From the NCBI GenBank assembly GCA_050247155.1, contig JBFWUS010000024.1, positions 3,855 through 67,854 on the forward strand: a DNA stretch of 64,000 nucleotides, read 5' to 3'. Numbering within the stretch: the first letter of the stretch is position 1; each line of letters begins with the position of its first letter. This DNA is from Mesorhizobium_G sp050247155. Its GTDB lineage: Bacteria > Pseudomonadota > Alphaproteobacteria > Rhizobiales > Rhizobiaceae. Of this stretch, positions 62,237-64,000 are shown one piece after another. Made by a program: the position numbers and the translations under genes. Under the pieces are notes generated by a model. It was given only the letters and a program-made list of their open reading frames with translations, had not been told where the DNA came from and searched no databases.

Positions 62237-63430
62237 TCAGTTCGCCTGCGCATCCATTGCGGAGAGTGGCGGCGTCTGGTCGGCCGAGCGCTCTGAGAGA
62301 TAGGACATGACAGCGACCAATGTCGCGAAGGCCATCGCGGCGACGCCGAGCAAAGGCAGGTCGCGATAGCCATAGCCGGCATTGAGCGTGATCGCGCCCG
62401 CGAAGGCGGCGAAGGCGATGCCGACGTTGAAGCCTGACGGGATCAGCGCCGCAGCAAGGTTCGGGGCGTCGGCGGTCCAGGTGAGGATACGGGTCTGGAT
62501 CAGCGTGCCGATGGAAAAGTTCAGGCAGCCCCAGATGAAGAGCACCGCCGCGAGCGCCACGGGGTAGGGCGCCGCGAGGTAGAAGCCCGCCAGCACGACA
62601 GCCTGCAAGGCAACCAGCCCGATCATTGATTCCATCGGATTCCAGCCCGACAGGCGGCCGCCGACAAAGACGCCAAGGGTCGAGCCCGCGCCGTTGAGCA
62701 GTAGCATCCAGGGCACTATGATTGGATCGATGCGGGTCACTTCAAGAAGCAGTGGCGCGATGTAGGTGTAGGGCGCCATCTGGCCGATCATCAGCATCAG
62801 CATCAGGATCATTGATGTCCAGGCCTGCTGCCGGCCCAGCGCTTTTACCTCGCGCCGCAGGCCAGCCGGCTGGCTGACCGTGCCGGCGTTGCGTGGCAAC
62901 AGGATCGCGATGGCGGCAGTCGCGACAAGACCCAGAATGAACATCGCCCAGAAGGTCGCGCGCCAGCCGAAGGCGTTGCCGATCGCGGTGCCCGCCGGCA
63001 CGCCGACGATGTTGGAGACCGTGAGGCCGGCCAGAATGAGGGCGACGGCCATGCCGCGCTGTTCCTTTCGGACCAGCCCGACACCGACCACCATGGCGAC
63101 GCCGAAATAGGCGCCGTGCGCTATGGCGACCGCCACACGCAGGGTCAACATCGAGGCAAAATCAGGGGCGAGCGCGCAGGCCACCTGGCCAAGCGTGAGG
63201 GCGACGGCCAGAGCCAGCAGCAGCGTCTTGCGGGTTAGGCGGGCGGTGGCCAGGGTCAGCAGCGGCCCGCCGACGGCGATGCCGATCGCATAGCCGGAAA
63301 CCAGATAACCGGCAGTGGGGATCGAGACGTCGAGGCCTGCGGCAACCTCCGGCAGAACCCCGGCAATGACGAATTCCGTCGTGCCATAGGCAAAGGCTGC
63401 CAGAAACAAGGCGATAAGGGATAGCGGCAT
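62237..63430 (-). CDS. MFS transporter (DHA1 family)
   Basis: 397 residues with 12 membrane helices. Signatures TTEFVIAGVLPEVAAGLDVSIPTAGYLVSGYAIGIAVGGPLLTLATARLTRKTLLLALAVALTLG (helices 1-3 with motif A text), and GRRLSGWNP/AIGNAFGWRATFWAMF (motif C region) place it in the YdhP/AraJ-like DHA1 group. Expected to export a drug or metabolite. The start codon at 63430 lacks a clear Shine-Dalgarno; an in-frame TTG lies 57 bp earlier. Confidence 0.85.
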   Translation of the reverse strand: MPLSLIALFLAAFAYGTTEFVIAGVLPEVAAGLDVSIPTAGYLVSGYAIGIAVGGPLLTLATARLTRKTLLLALAVALTLGQVACALAPDFASMLTLRVAVAIAHGAYFGVAMVVGVGLVRKEQRGMAVALILAGLTVSNIVGVPAGTAIGNAFGWRATFWAMFILGLVATAAIAILLPRNAGTVSQPAGLRREVKALGRQQAWTSMILMLMLMIGQMAPYTYIAPLLLEVTRIDPIIVPWMLLLNGAGSTLGVFVGGRLSGWNPMESMIGLVALQAVVLAGFYLAAPYPVALAAVLFIWGCLNFSIGTLIQTRILTWTADAPNLAAALIPSGFNVGIAFAAFAGAITLNAGYGYRDLPLLGVAAMAFATLVAVMSYLSERSADQTPPLSAMDAQAN

Positions 63431-63563
63431 GGGAAATTGAATCGATTTTGTTCGCCGCCACAGATCATGCGGCGTTCCACGACGCAATCAACAATTGCTG
63501 AGCCAGGGTTTAGGTTTTCTGGAGAGCGTGCCGATGCAGCAGTTGACTTTTTTGATCTGCTTT

Positions 63564-63802
63564 TTCTTCACCGGCGTTGCCTTCGCCGACTCCGAGGCCA
63601 GGATCCCCGACCCTCCGTTTCGCTTTACTTCACTACGGGCCGAGGATGACGGATTTCATATGCATTCCGGCCAATTGCCGCCGTCTGCGACTAGCGGTGA
63701 GGCTTAATGCAGCCCGTCATCCTCGGCCTGTAGCGGAACGAAGTGGAGCGAAAGGTCGGGGATCCAGGCCCCGGAGTCGGCGAAGGCAACGCCGGTGAAG
63801 AA
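63564..63802. repeat. 239-bp inverted repeat with about 49-bp near-perfect outer arms
   Basis: Left arm begins at 63564 with TTCTTCACCGGC and runs through GTTGCCTTCGCCGACTCCG; the right arm ends at 63802 with GCCGGTGAAGAA. Only two mismatches occur over 49 bp, after which complementarity becomes gapped through TCCGTTTCGC. The gap 63431-63866 holds no other supportable gene. Confidence 0.88.
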
Positions 63803-63866
63803 TATATGATCACCTGATGTCGCCGCACGAATCTGTGTAGGCAGCACCCGGCAAAGTGGCCGAAGC

Positions 63867-64000
63867 CTATTCCCCCGCCAGGCGGGTGCCTTGCAGGATG
63901 CCGTGCTCTTCGAGCACGGGATAGGCCATCGAAGCCAGCAGCGAGTTGATCTGCTTCAGGTCGCGGATGGTGTCGAGGTGGATCGAGCTTGTCTCGACGC
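63867..64000 (-). CDS. Na/Pi cotransporter-family protein, C-terminal fragment
   Basis: The frame runs from the right window edge to TAG at 63867-63869, encoding 43 residues: SSIHLDTIRDLKQINSLLASMAYPVLEEHGILQGTRLAGE. This matches the PhoU-like C-terminal end of NptA/YjbB-type Na/Pi cotransporters. The rest of the gene lies outside the window. Phosphate transport is the family role. Confidence 0.75.
   Translation of the reverse strand, partial: VETSSIHLDTIRDLKQINSLLASMAYPVLEEHGILQGTRLAGE

Noticed and set aside
63534..63707. Possible small secreted protein (MQQLTFLICFFFTGVAFADSEARIPDPP...)
   Set aside because: It has a signal-peptide-like start, but most of it lies within the inverted repeat at 63564-63802 and it does not resemble a known protein. 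Repeat read-through is a simpler explanation.

Overview
The window looks like chromosomal DNA of an alphaproteobacterium of the Hyphomicrobiales, most like Mesorhizobium or another Phyllobacteriaceae. The reasons are high GC, the order greA / LPS-core glycosyltransferase / ... / lrp / trxB / lsrB-type LysR (the order I recall from Sinorhizobium), Mur/Fur-type sequence ahead of mntH, and many long intergenic palindromes. No rRNA, tRNA, CRISPR array, transposase or phage gene was seen. Identifications rest on motifs and remembered families; no search was run.

Layout. 1-6.9 kb: MazEF-like module, GMC oxidoreductase, cupin, O-methyltransferase, MFS pump, thioesterase and a divergent HxlR/FMN-reductase pair. 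6.9-15 kb: CNNM/CBS membrane protein, LssY_C protein, two extensin-like proteins, small transporters, TPR protein, PQQ sugar dehydrogenase. 15-21.6 kb: greA, lpsB-like GT4, GT2 and FkbM methyltransferase (translationally coupled), a 161-bp palindrome, then lrp, trxB, LysR and an ICMT-like methyltransferase. 21.6-22.2 kb: a gene-free stretch with a strong candidate trans-acting sRNA (alpha-r14/NfeR1-like). 22.2-36.5 kb: EF-G-like GTPase, tandem Cys/Arg-rich secreted proteins, aspartate aminotransferase, a coupled intact/degenerate EAL pair, GST, Ogt-type DNA repair, lytic transglycosylase, RidA, LysM protein, DUF899, cspA.

36.5-46 kb is the most unusual part. A conserved small gene carries a palindromic repeat inside its frame, followed by a DUF559 nuclease. 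Two AT-richer islets flank carB: an ImmA/IrrE metalloprotease overlapping a class III nucleotide-cyclase-like protein, and a small protein + HNH nuclease + EcoRII-type catalytic domain. Both resemble defence cargo; the protease-cyclase pair is the best candidate here for an undescribed system. 46-64 kb: ArsR/MFS pair, an adenylation-carrier-membrane acyltransferase fusion that also carries an in-frame repeat insertion, PCMT-like protein, DUF2161, mntH, zinc metallopeptidase, ankyrin protein, carA, YqeY-like protein, MFS, and the end of a Na/Pi cotransporter.

Two themes recur. Carbamoyl-phosphate synthase is split, with carA and carB about 15 kb apart and accessory genes between. Several different families of long inverted repeats lie in convergent gaps, overlap stop codons, and in two cases are read through as protein.
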